NCBI RefSeq assembly: GCF_004664715.2
Contig: NC_051067.1
Location: 69,086,982-69,150,981, forward strand
DNA length: 64,000 nucleotides
Source: Peromyscus leucopus
Taxonomy: Eukaryota; Chordata; Mammalia; Rodentia; Cricetidae
Reading direction: 5' to 3'
In this document: one piece after another, positions 51,121 through 63,880 of the stretch
Position numbering within the stretch: the first letter of the stretch is position 1
Layout of the letters: every line of letters begins with the position of its first letter
Translations under genes and position numbers: made by a program
Notes under the pieces: generated by a model
Database searches by the model: none
What the model was told of the DNA's origin: nothing
Seen by the model: the letters and a program-made list of their open reading frames with translations, nothing else

Positions 51121-53079
51121 TTAAATGTGTGAATTATATGGCATAAGAATTATATCCTAATAATGCTGTTCAAAACAATATAAACATTCACCACAAAGTC
51201 ATGTTGATTGCTATAACATAGATGAGTTTTGATTTTATTCTTTTTCATTTTCCTCATTGCTCCTTTACAATATTTGTGGATTAATATTACAAGTAACTCC
51301 GTGTTTAGATTACTGTTGGGGCTACCAACATTAAAAAGTTTTGTACAGTGTGTGAAGTAATATATTAACTTAATGGTGTTATCTGTAGGGCATGTGTGAT
51401 GTTTAATATATATAGATAGGAAAGATATTAACATTTAACCAAAGGAACCAAGAATTCTCAAGAATAGGAGCCATACCTTTGGTTGAAAAACAAACAAAAT
51501 GGCTTGAGGCTGTGAAGAAACACCAACTTTGAAGTAGGAGGATTTGCAACCACTTGCCCTTCGCCACTCCTTACGGATGCCCTTTTATTACAACGCCATA
51601 CCCCTAGAGCACACATTACCATCTTTGCAGGCAGTCATCAAACCCCTGAAATGCAGACCCCACCTGTATATTTCACTTTAGCAGAAAAAAAAATTTAAAT
51701 TATTTAAGACTTAAGAATCTTTTCAGGAGAATAATTGCTTCCTTCCACATATTTAGATGATGGGGGATTTTTATCAACTTCTGCCTGGCATCTCTGAGTT
51801 GCCTGGGGCTCCATCAGTCCCAAGCCAAAAGCCATTGTCTTAGAGAAACATCTTTTGTGTCACCCTGCCTGGTCCATCAGGTTCTAGTCACCTGTCCAGT
51901 CCCTGGACTATCTGTCCTGCCTAGCACTAGAGTTAAGCGGCTTCTACTCCCTGGTTTTATTCCCAATTTGAGCTTAGACCGCATTGCTGTTTTCAGGGTC
52001 TGCTGTCTGTGACTGCCTCACATTTCCTACTTCCTAGCTTTACTCTGTTTTGATACTTGCTAAGTCATGTTCAATCTGTACTGGACCAGCTCTTGCTTTG
52101 GCATTTTGACACATTTCAAAACAACCTTTATTCTCTTGCCAGTCACCAGTTAGAGAGTGGTCCTGCCTAGGTGCATGCCCGGAAGTTACTGCTCTGACAG
52201 TGTAACATGGACTGGTTTGGGAAGACTGAAACAAACATGAAGATTGAAAATGAATTTATTCAGGTCAAATGGAGAAATTCCTAATATTCCATTAGTGGGT
52301 TAAGGAATTAACCAATAGATGGTTGAATTATTTAAAGTTAGATATATAGCTGTTTTTCAAATTATGTTCCACAAAAATCTGTACTAGGTATATTTGTCAT
52401 TTACCCAAATGCAGTCTTAATGACAGTAAACTATATTATTCTTGACAGATTTAATCCAATGGTTTAAAAAGCAATAGCAGTAGCATGCTTAGACAATATT
52501 GACACTGTGTGGAAATGTGTTTCCAAGGAAACATCATTACCCAAGTTAGATTCTGCAATGCTTCTACTTCTGCTGCTTAGGAAAGGACTGTGTGGTTTGG
52601 GTAGATGGTAATAGGAGGTCTAGCCTCTAGAAACTTTAAACAGAATATCATTAAGAGATTAGTCTTTTTCTTTAGTGTTTATGGGCGTATACTGACAAAC
52701 TTACTAATTAACATTGTACCCTGATAAGGCAAAAAATATTAAAGCATATACTTTTTCCCTCTTGGTTGCTGTTAAGACAATGGTAATCATCCCAGGATTG
52801 CCACCCATCTCTGTCTCTCTCTCTGCCCACCCCCACCCCTGTGTATGTGTGCAAGTATTTGGGATTTTTACTTTATTTTAACTGAGCAGTCCTTGGTTGT
52901 ATTATTTTTGTTCCTGTTGTGAGTGTCGTTTTTTTAATCAGCTGTTCCAGAGTTGCTTGTCTTCCAATGAGAATAGAAAGTATAAAAAGAAAGCAATCGT
53001 TTAAGAGTTCAGTTATGCTAAATTGTTCAGATCTAGTCCATGACATGAAAAGAAATACTCACATGAAAAACTCCTCAAG

Positions 53080-53460
53080 AGACTGAACAGATGACTCAGT
53101 TGGTAAAGGACTTGCCATGCAAAGTAGAGAACTAGAGTTCAGATCCCCCAATTCATGTAAATGCTGGGTGAGCATTGCAACCTTCTTATAATTGTAGCCT
53201 GGAAGGTAGGGAGACAGGGAACCACAGGGACAAGCTGCTTACTTAGCTAAACTAGACAAAATAGTGAGCTCCAGAGCCAAGAAAGAGGCCCTGCCTCAAT
53301 GAAGAAAGAGAAGAGTCATCAAAAGAGACTTCCTCTATCAATTTTAGGTTTCCATACAAGATTCAAATAAGTGCATGGGTATCATTCACACATTCCCACA
53401 CACATGTGAACACACACACACACACACACACACCAGATACATGCAAAAATAATTAAAGCA
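53080..53460 (+). mobile_element. B3-type SINE with (CA)n tail
   Basis: 'gaacagatgactcagttggt', 'actagagttcagatccccca', 'gctgggtgagcattgcaacc' and 'gaggccctgcctcaatgaag', ending in a CA run at 53411-53433. Confidence 0.65.
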
Positions 53461-54078
53461 AAACTCTCAAACACTCAAATATAAGATTATTGATTAAACT
53501 ACTAGATATTTTGACTGATGGTCTACAGATTTCTACAGGAGATACTGTCATAAGGCATGGTCTCGGGATGTGGTTTGGCACTTCCAGTCTAAGAGAGTCC
53601 AAGGCAAGCTTTCTATATTACAGTGTCACATTACATTGTTCCTTCTGATATTGCATTGTTAGAAAGTCTTGAGCAATATTTAGGAAGTCAACATTGAAAT
53701 CAACTTACACCCCTTTTATTTGCCAGAGTCTATTTGGATCTAAATATTCAAGAGCTCAAATTATATTTGTTTTCAAGAATGTGGTTTCCTTGGTGTCCTG
53801 CAGAGAAAAAAATATATTTTATGGTAATATTGATGAAAATAAGTGTGCTGGCGAGACACTGTGTCTCTCAAAAATTTCTAACAGTGACCTGAACAAGTAC
53901 TGTGAAGCACTTGATACTATTTATTGCCAGGTAAGGCGATACACGCCTATAGTTCCTTCACCTAAAGGTTAAGGCAGAAGGAAGGACAGTTTGAGGCTGC
54001 ACTGGGCAACATAGCAAGACTCTGTTTAAAAAATGAATAAGGAAGTAAAACAACCAGTGCTCTTTCACTAGCGTTTGA

Positions 54079-54402
<324 letters not shown>

Positions 54403-54671
54403 TGAGGGTTAAAAATCATTTAAAGCTCTAAAAGTGAGTGATATTTTCCATTTAGGACAGTTTGATTCTTCTTGTAAAATCAGTTCACTGTTAAATGGCT
54501 TTGTGGTCACTGTACCCCCTCCAAGAGAGCTGGTAAATCTGGAAAATATCAACTTAACCCATGAGGAGCATTAGTCAGCTATTCCCAGTAACTGCTCCTT
54601 GAGCGTCTTGTTTGCTTTTGTAGCCTCAATAATAAGTATATAGAAAGCTTGGGGGTTTTTTCTTATTACAT

Positions 54672-54880
54672 TTTAAAATATTTATTTTATATGTGTTACA
54701 TGTCTGCATGTTTGTGTGGGGAATACACACACACCTGAGTGCAGGGGTAGGCGGGATGAAGTGCACTCAGAGCTGGATGACAAGTGGTTTTGAGGAACAG
54801 ACATGAGGCTGAAGCCAAGTCTGGGTTCTCTCCAAGAGCTGCACATGCTTTGAAGACCTGAGCCATCTCTCCAGCCCTCC
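54672..54880 (-). mobile_element. B3 SINE, antisense
   Basis: 'tatttattttatatgtgtta', 'ctcagagctggatgacaagt' and 'gacctgagccatctctccag' end in the antisense B3 head. Confidence 0.75.
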
Positions 54881-55904
54881 TCCTGCTTAATGTTTGTAAA
54901 ATTATCTATCAACTGTTTCTTATTTTTTTTTTTTTTTGGTCTTGATATTGAAAATGAGCACCAAAGGGTCAAGCCAGACGGTTTCTAACATTTCAGAACC
55001 TTTGTATGATGTGGTTGAAGACTTATAAGTGTGGGCTTTTTACATTTCCATGTTTTCTTCAACAAATATGTCATATACACTTTTAGTTTTGTTTAGGTGG
55101 AAACAAACAAACAAACAAACAAAACAGTGGAAGAAGAAGCAGGAAATTTCCCTGATTGTGAAGGAATTTATGTGAATGATTCAGTGAAAACATCAAACAT
55201 ATCCCTACTCAATTGATAATATATACCTACAGACATGCAATACTTAATCAATTGAATAAGAAAGACATAACAAAATATATGTATATTTTTACTGAAGATA
55301 AGAAAATTTGGTCTTTTTATCTGCAACTTAAATAAGCTTTTGGTGTCTGGTAAATGGTAATTCTAAAAAGAATTAAAATGAAAAGCTTTAGATGTGAAAA
55401 TCTGTATGTTAGTATCTCAGCAAATCGGCAGTCAGTAAATAGTAGCTAAGAAGGTGCCCTACATTTCTTGCTTTCCCTAAGAAGACAGCCATTATAGAAT
55501 TTGGGTGTGTGCCTCCCAGAATGCACAGGGAGAGGTGTAGATCAAAGGCCCACTTTTCAACATGCTCTCATGCAGGTTTCCCTGCAGTTTCCTATTGATC
55601 CCTCAAAGCCAAACTTCAGAATTTCATTTTCTTTTCTTTTCACATTCTTTTAAAATTCAATTTTCAATTCATTAAATATGACTAAAGAAGAAATCCTGTC
55701 ACATCTGTTTCTTTTGTTTTGGAAAATGAATTAAATATATTTTAACTTATTTGACAGGAAAGAAAATAGACTTATCTAAAAAAATATTCAAAACTACTGC
55801 AGAAAATGCCTTATAATGATATTTATTTGGGAAGCATAGTAAAACAAAACAAACAACAAAACTCAATCACCCATCAGCCACCATCAAATACGTTCAACCT
55901 TTAG

Positions 55905-56165
55905 CCATTTTTGTAATTTTTCTTACCACATGTGCTCCCCAACCCACTCATGATCTCCTAAACAAATCACAGCTATTATTTAATTTAACTATGAAACTTC
56001 AGTTGTAAGAACACATTGATATCTTGCCTAAAGATGTAGCAGTATTTTCTTGATACTATCAAAATATATTCAGTGTTCAACCTACTCCAGTTGTCTTCCA
56101 TGTAAATAAGGCTTTTGTAGTTCTGTCCAGCTCTTGTTGGTACTGTATTTTTAAATCAGAATTTC
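55905..56165 (-). mobile_element. Possible old L1M 3' end remnant
   Basis: 'catgatctcctaaacaaatc', 'ctactccagttgtcttccat' and 'gtatttttaaatcagaattt' resemble an antisense L1M 3' end. It lies directly before the terminal exon. Weak. Confidence 0.3.
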
Positions 56166-56321
56166 TATAAAGAACAGTGTGAGCTGGAGCAAGGCTCAGG
56201 GCACTCTAGTCATCATTACTGTGATATTAATTAGAAATAAGCTTCATTCTTCATGATCCTTTCAGAAGCTTCCTATCTTACTCTAGAAAATACTAAACTT
56301 CTAAATGTGTTTCCTCCTTAG

Positions 56322-56405
56322 AATTCCATCTATTCTTTCTCAAATCCATTTTATGGTGCAACATCAGGAAGCCTGGAAACGGCGTCTCATCATATCAAAT
56401 CATAA
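56322..56405 (+). CDS. Malrd1: Terminal coding exon: second NPxY motif and stop (probable Malrd1)
   Basis: The acceptor tttcctccttag ends at 56321. The open frame continues in phase 0 as NSIYSFSNPFYGATSG, SLETASHHIKS and a TAA stop at 56403-56405. NPFY is a second NPxY motif, again with an aromatic residue two positions before the Asn. The tail encoded by the last exons is about 60 residues from the end of the helix. The final residues (IKS) do not look like a classical PDZ ligand. The coding part is followed by a short AT-rich 3' UTR and AATAAA. Confidence in an expressed terminal exon is high because frame, splice sites, motif and polyadenylation signal agree. Confidence 0.85.
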   Translation, partial: NSIYSFSNPFYGATSGSLETASHHIKS

Positions 56406-56618
56406 CATCAAAACTGTTTCATTCAATGTGTGTTTATAGAAAATTTCATTCACTAAACTGATTCTATATGAGGTTAAAAAAATCAAATGTTAGTGTGATT
56501 ACAACATACTGAAGTAGAGCTCCTTGCAGATTAGTTGAATGTGTCCATGGAATCACATAAAGGTCCTTAATTTTCACTGTATATCTGAGTACTTCAATAA
56601 AACATTCTGCCTAATCAA
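56406..56618 (+). other. Malrd1: 3' UTR of the probable Malrd1 transcript
   Basis: About 210 bases lie between the TAA stop and the expected cleavage point. The stretch is AT-rich, has no long ORF and shows no recognisable SINE. The end is estimated from the AATAAA position (cleavage usually 10-30 bases downstream) and is not directly visible. Confidence 0.7.
56596..56601 (+). terminator. Polyadenylation signal AATAAA
   Basis: A canonical AATAAA lies about 190 bases after the stop codon. It is followed at 56620-56640 by a T/GT-rich stretch (tgtttgttccttttatttta) that fits the downstream element bound by CstF. Confidence 0.8.
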
Positions 56619-57634
56619 TGTTTGTTCCTTTTATTTTATCCTCATCATTTACTTTTAAGGGACTAAAAGATAGTTTATTTTAGAGCCAAATTTGAGTGGC
56701 CATGGCCTGAGAACAAAGATTTAGGTTACCCTAAATTTTGTGTTATTGGAAGTGGTTGCACAATTTTGCAAAACAAAGAAAGTCATAAATCAAGGCAAGT
56801 TTAAAATACATTGGTGAGTACATCAGGGAGGTGGTTATAGTAAGATAGGGCAAAGCTTTTCTATAGGCCTCAGAGGTTATCTCTGAAACTTATGATCACA
56901 TTGTTTCACATCTAGAATATAAAAGAGTATTAAATGTTTCTTTTTGCTAAGACTTTAAAACAAAGGTAAGCTCACTCCCTTTGCAACCTCATGAGAATGG
57001 GCAAATGATGGTAACCCTAATCAATACTTATTTGTGCATTTTGAAAAGCATCTGATAATTAATCCCAAACCCATGTTTTTCAGATAATCATGACACTTTA
57101 CATAGACATGAAATGCCAAAGTGTAAACTAAGAGGCATCAAATGGTATAAGTGTAACATCTCCACTTTAATAAATATGTGTATCAGGAAATTAAATGTGC
57201 ACAATGTACATAAGTTTGGTTTTTCATTGTTCAACTATCTCAGCAAAAACCCCAGTTGTTTACAACTTTCATTACTCTCTTCTAGGGCTAGTTCCACTAC
57301 AGATGAGATGATGGCTTCATTGTGTGTAAAGAATAAAGTTTAAGACAGGAAAGGATAACTTTTATCCTGTGTGTCATATTTTAATACCTAGAAAATCCTC
57401 AGCTTGCACTTCAGATCTAGTTTCCAGAATGCATGTCCTGCAAACATTTTCCATCAATGACTTCTTATTTGTCAGAGTAGACATGTTGCCCATGCTAAAC
57501 CAGACACCCTAAAATAATGGAAGTTACCAAGATTTACTAAAAGCCTTTACTATACAAGATAAGCCTAAAAATAGATCTTTGTAGCACATCTTCAAATAGA
57601 TGGAATCTGTTTGAAAGAAACTGGATTTAGAAAG

Positions 57635-58488
57635 TGTGATAGTTAATCGTAATTGCCAGCTCAACAGAATCAAGACCCACCTAGGAGATGCATCTTAGAC
57701 ATGGCTTTGGGGGTCATATCTATTGTGTTTACTGAGATGGTAAGTCCTACTCACTGTGGGAGTTGTGCCATTCCCTAGCAAGGATGTCAGACTGCATACA
57801 ATGGAGGAAAAACAAAACTGAGTATGCAATTTTTCTCTCTTTAGTAGGAATCTTAAAAGGTCTTATTAATTAAATCAAATCTGAGCCAGGTATTGGGGTG
57901 AACACTGGAAGATCAGAGAGACAGAACAGGCCACAGCTACCTCACCTCACCAGTTCCTCAGCTGATCCTGTTTCCTCAGACTGGAAGCTTCTGAGTCCTC
58001 ATTCAGAATGAATCTCAGCTGAACTGTGTTGCTTGAAAGCCTGAATGCTTAACCAGCCAAAATGTTTCTAGTTTCTGGTCCTCACGCCTTATATACCTTT
58101 CTCCTTTCTACCACCACTCCCTGGGATTAAAGGCTTGCTTTCTGGGATTAAAGGCGTGAGTCACAATGCTTGGCTGTATCCTTGAACACATGGATTTCTG
58201 CCTCTGGAATGCTAGGATTAAAGGCGTGTGCTATCACTGCCTATCCTCTATGTTTAATATTGTGGCTGTTCTGTCTCTGACCCCAGATAAGTTTATTAGG
58301 GTGCACAATATTTTGGGGAACACAATACCACCACATCTCTCTATCTCCTGATTGTGGGTGTGATATGACCAATAGCTTCCCTGCCAAGATGGACTGTGCC
58401 CTTGAATTGCTTGCTTCAATAAGTCCTTTTTCCTTTGGCTGCAATTGTCAGAGAATTTTATCATCTCAACAGAAAAGTAACTGAGACA
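57635..58488 (+). mobile_element. Rodent 'tgtgatagttaat…aagtaactgagaca' repeat, interrupted
   Basis: The left part 57635-57840 and right part 58343-58488 join into one repeat ('gacccacctaggagatgcat', 'cctgattgtgggtgtgatat', 'aagatggactgtgcccttga'). A 495-bp LTR sits between them. TG…CA ends suggest it is itself LTR-like. Family name not recalled. Confidence 0.65.
57841..58335 (-). mobile_element. Solo LTR with 7-bp target-site duplication, copy 2
   Basis: Flanked by tctctct at 57834-57840 and 58336-58342. Collinear with the LTR at 35797-36313. The minus-strand TATA box lies at plus positions about 58086-58095, with three 'ggattaaaggc' modules downstream in plus order. No internal retroviral genes. 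Confidence 0.85.
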
Positions 58489-58614
58489 GGTAGGATGAAT
58501 TTGTACATAAATTTTACTAACATTTTTGAGATTACAGCCTGGCCAAAAATTATCATTTTTCATTAACCTTTCAATAACTGAATCTTACATTTTACTTTAC
58601 TCAACTTTTAAAGG

Positions 58615-58835
58615 CTCATTTTTATTTTTATTTATGTATGTGTGTTGGGGGGCATATATGTAATATGTGTGCATGTACCCACACTGCCAGAAGAGGGCAT
58701 TGGATCCAGTGCATCTGAATTACAGGGCATTGTGAACTAAACTTGGGGTCTCTGGCATAGAAGCAAGCAGTCCTAGCTGTAGAGACATTCACCATCCCTT
58801 GAGTCATCTTTTGCAATCCCTTGTATAGTTTAGCT
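58615..58835 (-). mobile_element. B3 SINE, antisense
   Basis: 'tatttatgtatgtgtgttgg', 'ctgccagaagagggcattgg' and 'aacttggggtctctggcata', then 'attcaccatcccttgagtc', match antisense B3. Confidence 0.7.
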
Positions 58836-59764
58836 CTCTATTAATTACTTTTTCTAAATTTTTCTTCTGTTTCAACAATAAAATTACTGACCCCAGAAAA
58901 ATTAATACAGGGAACATAAGGAGTTGTTATTAGTTAAGTGTGGCCCCATTATTGTGGGACACATGTATACTTTAAAAGTTGTATTCGTGGATTCAGCAAA
59001 GAATTTAAGGCTGCTACATGAAAAATGTATTAAACATACAGTTATTTTCAAAAGAAAATGATTATCTGACCTAAACTCATCTATTTTGTATAAATACTAA
59101 GAGAATTCATGACACATAGAGCATCGATGACAAAATCAGCACAAAATAGAAATAATGAGACTACAATTAATAATATTAATTTGTTCGTGCAGGGAGTTGC
59201 TACATACACGCTAAAATATTTTAACATTTTTGTCTGACATTCTAAACATACATGGAAATTATGTTAAGCTGAATGAATAAAATTGGTAGTTACTCATGCT
59301 CATTTTTTTTCGGAAATTATTGTGAGATTGAGATAATTCACTTTTCTGTGCAGGCATCTTCTTCTGAAAACTTTCTTGTCTAAGACAATGCTTGCACCAC
59401 TGTGATCGAAAAACTGGGTCAAGGAAGAAGAGCTGACAAGCCAGTTAGAGAGTGGACAATTTGTCTATCTCAGCTTCAGGTCAGGGAAGCAGCTGAACCA
59501 ACTGCTCTCGTAGCTTGGACTGGGTTACGTTTTTCTAATCTAGGACATATCAGGAGAAAGGATCACAATGATTAACCTCTTTTATGTAATTAACATATTC
59601 ATCAAATGTATTTTAAGCAAACGATAATATAATAATAATAATAATAGCAATTGCAAACTCTAAACATAATGAAAATATGCACAAAATAGTGTTCTATGTA
59701 GTTTACATATTTTAGTTCATAGATATAAATAATGTTCTGTGTACTGTGTTGTAGTGTCACTATT

Positions 59765-59950
59765 TATATGTAGCTATTGTATATGAAGGTTGATTTAATT
59801 TAAACTAATAAAAAATAAAAATATAGTGCCTTATTTGAACTAACAACACTGCAAGAGTTCAGTAGCCACATGTGCTAAAGACATCTATACTGGATAATAG
59901 AAAGGACATTTCTATCATTCCAGTGGTTTTTCTTGAATGACACTGGCTTA
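59765..59950 (+). mobile_element. MER5A-like hAT-Charlie remnant
   Basis: 'gttcagtagccacatgtgct', 'tactggataatagaaaggac' and 'atttctatcattccag' match the internal order of MER5A, a non-autonomous pan-mammalian hAT element. Confidence 0.75.
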
Positions 59951-61199
59951 GATCATTGTTTGAAATAGTTTCCTATAAAGAATTTTGTTATAATATCTGT
60001 AAGTCTAAAATGTACTAAAGAGTTTTATCATGTGTGCACTTTGACTAGAAACAGCCAATTTCCACAGAAAAAAAGATAGATTATAAATAAGACAAAGTGT
60101 ATTTATCTGGAAGAAAACTATCAGGTACCTATAATGAAGTGCTTTTTAATAACACTTTCTTGCCATATAAATGTTACATAGAATTCAAACAGAGCCACAT
60201 CATCTTTGCCCATTTCATTCTTTTGTGTTTAGATGGCACTTTGAAAACATTACAATTATTTGTTTTCTTTTTTCATCTTCTTGAGCTTCAATCATTTCTG
60301 GATGTTTATTACACCATAAAGTAAGATTCAAGTTTGCCTCTAAATAACAACCACTTTGTGCTTCCCACGTAAGAGCCTTCTGCATTTAGGAAAGAAAAAC
60401 ACAATAAACCAAAACTACTGTATTCAGAGTAATGTCTTTCACAGTTCAGTGTATCAAACTTAATTCTTATAAATAAAACTCAGAGGAAATTTATATTGAA
60501 ATATAAGAGAACCAAGGATTTTCTTTCCCAAAAGGCTTCTTAAACAGAAAAGAGAAAACTTCAACTATGCACTTCATTGACAAATCAATGCCAGGCTTTG
60601 TCAACTTCAAAGTGTTTTGAAGTTCATTGCTAATGTATCTAGGAAACCACTGCAGGGGGTTAATACCTAGGACAAAGAAAATGAAGGTACCTGCTCTTCC
60701 TTACCAGTGGAAAGACATCACTTCTGTAAGCCACATTCTGAAATTTCAGTGAAATGAAGTTCCTGACACATCTTGAATTAAAGAACTATATAACAATGGA
60801 TCACTTAAAGTACGCATAAAATAAATAATGCTAATCCCAAAGTAGCTACTTAAATATTCACACTGAAACACACTGTTAAACACTCTGGCAGAGTTAAGTG
60901 CTTTGAATAACTATTTTTCCCTTTGAATATGGAAGCAATATGAATGAACCTTCTATTTTTTTGACACTTAAAAATATTTGATTACTTACATATGCCTCCA
61001 GAAATTTTAGAAATAACTTCCTGAGCTGTTCAAAATGTTTGTAGAAAGATTTGTTTCTAAGAAGTCATCACAGGAAGTGGGAGTAATTATCATATATCAA
61101 TATAATAAAACATTGAGTCAATAAATGCAGCCTATAAGACTATGAACAGCAGATCCATTTTTACTTTCCAGTTTTTTGTTTGTTTTCTTTGAATTCTTA

Positions 61200-61410
61200 A
61201 CTTTTATTTTTACTTTGTATGAACATTTGCTTACATGTATGTATGTGCACTCTGCATGTCTGGTGCCTGAGGAAACCAGAAGAGAGTGTTAGACTCTCTA
61301 GAAATGGAGTTACAAACAGGTGATATGCTTGGAATCAAACCCAGGCCTCTAGAAGAGCAGCCAGTGCTCTTCACTAATAAGCCTTCTCTTCAGCACTGTG
61401 CTTTGATTTT
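61200..61410 (-). mobile_element. B2/B3 SINE, antisense
   Basis: 'gcctgaggaaaccagaagag', 'ggaatcaaacccaggcctct' and 'agagcagccagtgctcttca' are antisense B2/B3. Confidence 0.8.
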
Positions 61411-61515
61411 TGAGACAGGGTCTCATACTGTAACTCATGCTAGAATCCTTGACAGTCCTGCCTCAGCCTCCAAAGCATGCCTATGAAGACATGAGCTATC
61501 ACCCGTCTAAGAAAG
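61405..61515 (-). mobile_element. B1-like SINE, antisense
   Basis: 'tttttgagacagggtctcat' and 'cctgcctcagcctccaaagc' follow the antisense B1 order and abut the B2/B3 copy. Confidence 0.7.
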
Positions 61516-61634
61516 ATATTATAAAGAAGGCAAACATGAAATGAATGTCATTTATGAACAGATGGGAAGTACTAAACATATATGCTATGTCACCACAAAT
61601 ATATGTATGTTATAGGTTTGTGTGTGTGTATTAT

Positions 61635-62165
61635 GGTTTGGTAATAAAGTATTACCTTATTGAAGGCAAATAGTGTTTAGAAGTGGGGCATCCCTAGGCA
61701 TAATGCCTTTAAGAAGCCAGATCTCATTTGAACTCAGAAATTACTGGCAAGTCATTGGATCATGAGCCATTTATTTTCATCGACTGCACTGATAAAGGTA
61801 GGTATAGTTAGAAGAAATGGATCGCTGAGTATAGTGGAATGCAAAATGTCTCCCATAGCATCACATATTTGAACATTTGGCCTCCTCCACTAGTCAGCAC
61901 TGCCTTGTTGGAGGAAGTAAGTCACTTGGGGGTAGGCTGAGAGCTAAGGGTTCACCCTGCTTAGTCTGCTGTTTTTTTCTTCCTCCATGTGGTTGGAGAT
62001 GGGTGTGATTCCTCAGTTTCTTCCTCTGGTAGCATGCTACCATGCCTTCCTCACCATTGTGGACTTCTCTTCTAGAACTGTGACTCAAAATAAACTCTTC
62101 TGTAAGTTGCCTTTGGTCATAGCACTTTGTTCTAGCAACAACAACAACAAATAACTAGAGAATTT
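61635..62165 (+). mobile_element. High-copy rodent repeat ('ttgttggagga…aataaactct')
   Basis: 'tgccttgttggaggaagtaa', 'gtcacttgggggtaggctga', 'accatgccttcctcaccatt' and 'gtgactcaaaataaactctt' match a common rodent repeat related to those at 6100 and 63881. Family name not recalled. Confidence 0.6.
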
Positions 62166-62369
62166 AGTTAATTCTCTGTCTCATAAAACAAATAATAAAA
62201 CAAATAAGTTAACTAGTAAGCTGGAGATATGTCTTGAAGGGTTTACCTTTTCCTAAGTACTTCCTGTCTTGTTTCTTGCTGCTCCACAGCTGCCATGAAA
62301 TGGTGGTTCTGGCCCTCTATACCCTCTATATGCTCTGCATGACAATATCTTACAGCAAGCTCTCTGATC

Positions 62370-62635
62370 CTCTCCTGGAGGGCAGTAAGATGGCTTTGCA
62401 GGTAAAGGCACTTGTTGCCTAGCCTGACCACTAGATTTCCATCCCAAGACTGAAACGGGGGAAGGAGAGAACTGATTTCTACAAGTGGTGATCTGATTTT
62501 TATATTTGAACCATGATATAGGAAAACTCACACACAAACATATACACGCACATGAACACACATGCACATACACACAGAGACACACACACACCACAGAGAC
62601 AGAGTAAAATAAAAATGAAGTGGTGTTATAAGCAA
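62370..62635 (+). mobile_element. B2/B3-like SINE remnant with CA-rich tail
   Basis: 'gtaagatggctttgcaggta', 'ctagatttccatcccaagac' and 'agagaactgatttctacaag', then a CA/ACAT-rich stretch and 'agtaaaataaaaatgaag'. Confidence 0.55.
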
Positions 62636-63679
62636 TATAAAAAAACTAAAAAAATCTAACCTTGAATTAAAAAACTTCCTGTTCAATTAAAGAAACCAGT
62701 AAGCTATGGAAGAATAAATTATAGAGTGGGAAATTTTGTTTGAAACCAATGAGTGAATTTTATTTGAAACTAATGAATTTTAACACTACAAACACATGAG
62801 AAAGAATAAACAAAAGTTAATAACGATCATGGAATTTGCAAAAGTAAGGAGCTAAAATATATGAATAAATCTTCAAACTTTGAAGTTTTTAGCAACATCT
62901 AAATTAAATTTACAACTAGATACCAGTGGATATTAGCCTAATTTATATATTAATATAAGCCAAAGAATGTCCCTATATTGATAAAAAGCTGTTGTTCTAG
63001 ACTGAATGTTCATGTATACTCAATATGGGGAAGCTATAAAAACCAATGAGTAGTGTTTAAAAGTCCACTGTTGAGAAGTAATTAAGTTCCTGAGAGTGTT
63101 GTCCTTACACAAAATGACATCAAAGAGTTTAATCCCTTTCCCAGAGCACACAATGGAAAGAAAAGATGGTGGCCACATGCAAAATGAGAAGAGTCTTCAA
63201 AATAAAACCTACCATTTTAGGCATTTTGATTTTGTAATTCTCAGGCTCCAGAACCCAGTCTCTCTGTCTATGGCATTTTGTAGTTAATGGTATAAGTTGA
63301 CAAATACATTCAGCAAATTCCAAGGAATTCACGTATAGAAAATGCTGACAAGACCAAGAAAAAGAAGCAACCAAGCTGTTTCTTGGTTGACAGTGAGCAT
63401 GTGCATATGCTCATGAGCCAGCCATTACTTCTTTCAGGAAACAGATACATACTTGAATCCATTGAACCAACCACACATCTGAAAGTTAGCTTCATGTATA
63501 TTAAGAAAAAAGCTGTAAATCAAATATAATAATGCATGAAAAGGAAAACAGATACAGTGCAGCTACATTCAATAACACTGGTCAATCTCATAACAAAATA
63601 TTGAATGAAGAGGATGCAAAAGCATCTCGCATCGCCTGAATGCTTTATTCAGAGTTGCAGACTTAGGGACTGAAACTTT

Positions 63680-63697
63680 AAAAAAAAAAAAAAAAAA
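63680..63697 (+). repeat. Poly(A) tract
   Basis: 18-base A run. Confidence 0.85.
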
Positions 63698-63880
63698 CTT
63701 GAAAGATGTAGTGGCAATGCACTATTTTTTCCAACTTAGGTGCTTTTACACAAATATTATTTTTATAATTTTTAAAGATTTTCTTTTCAAATTGAAAAAT
63801 AATCACATACTGAAAAATTTAACATTTCAATGATGGAAATAAAGGCTTACAAGAAAGCTCAGTCTATCCATCTTTGAGGT

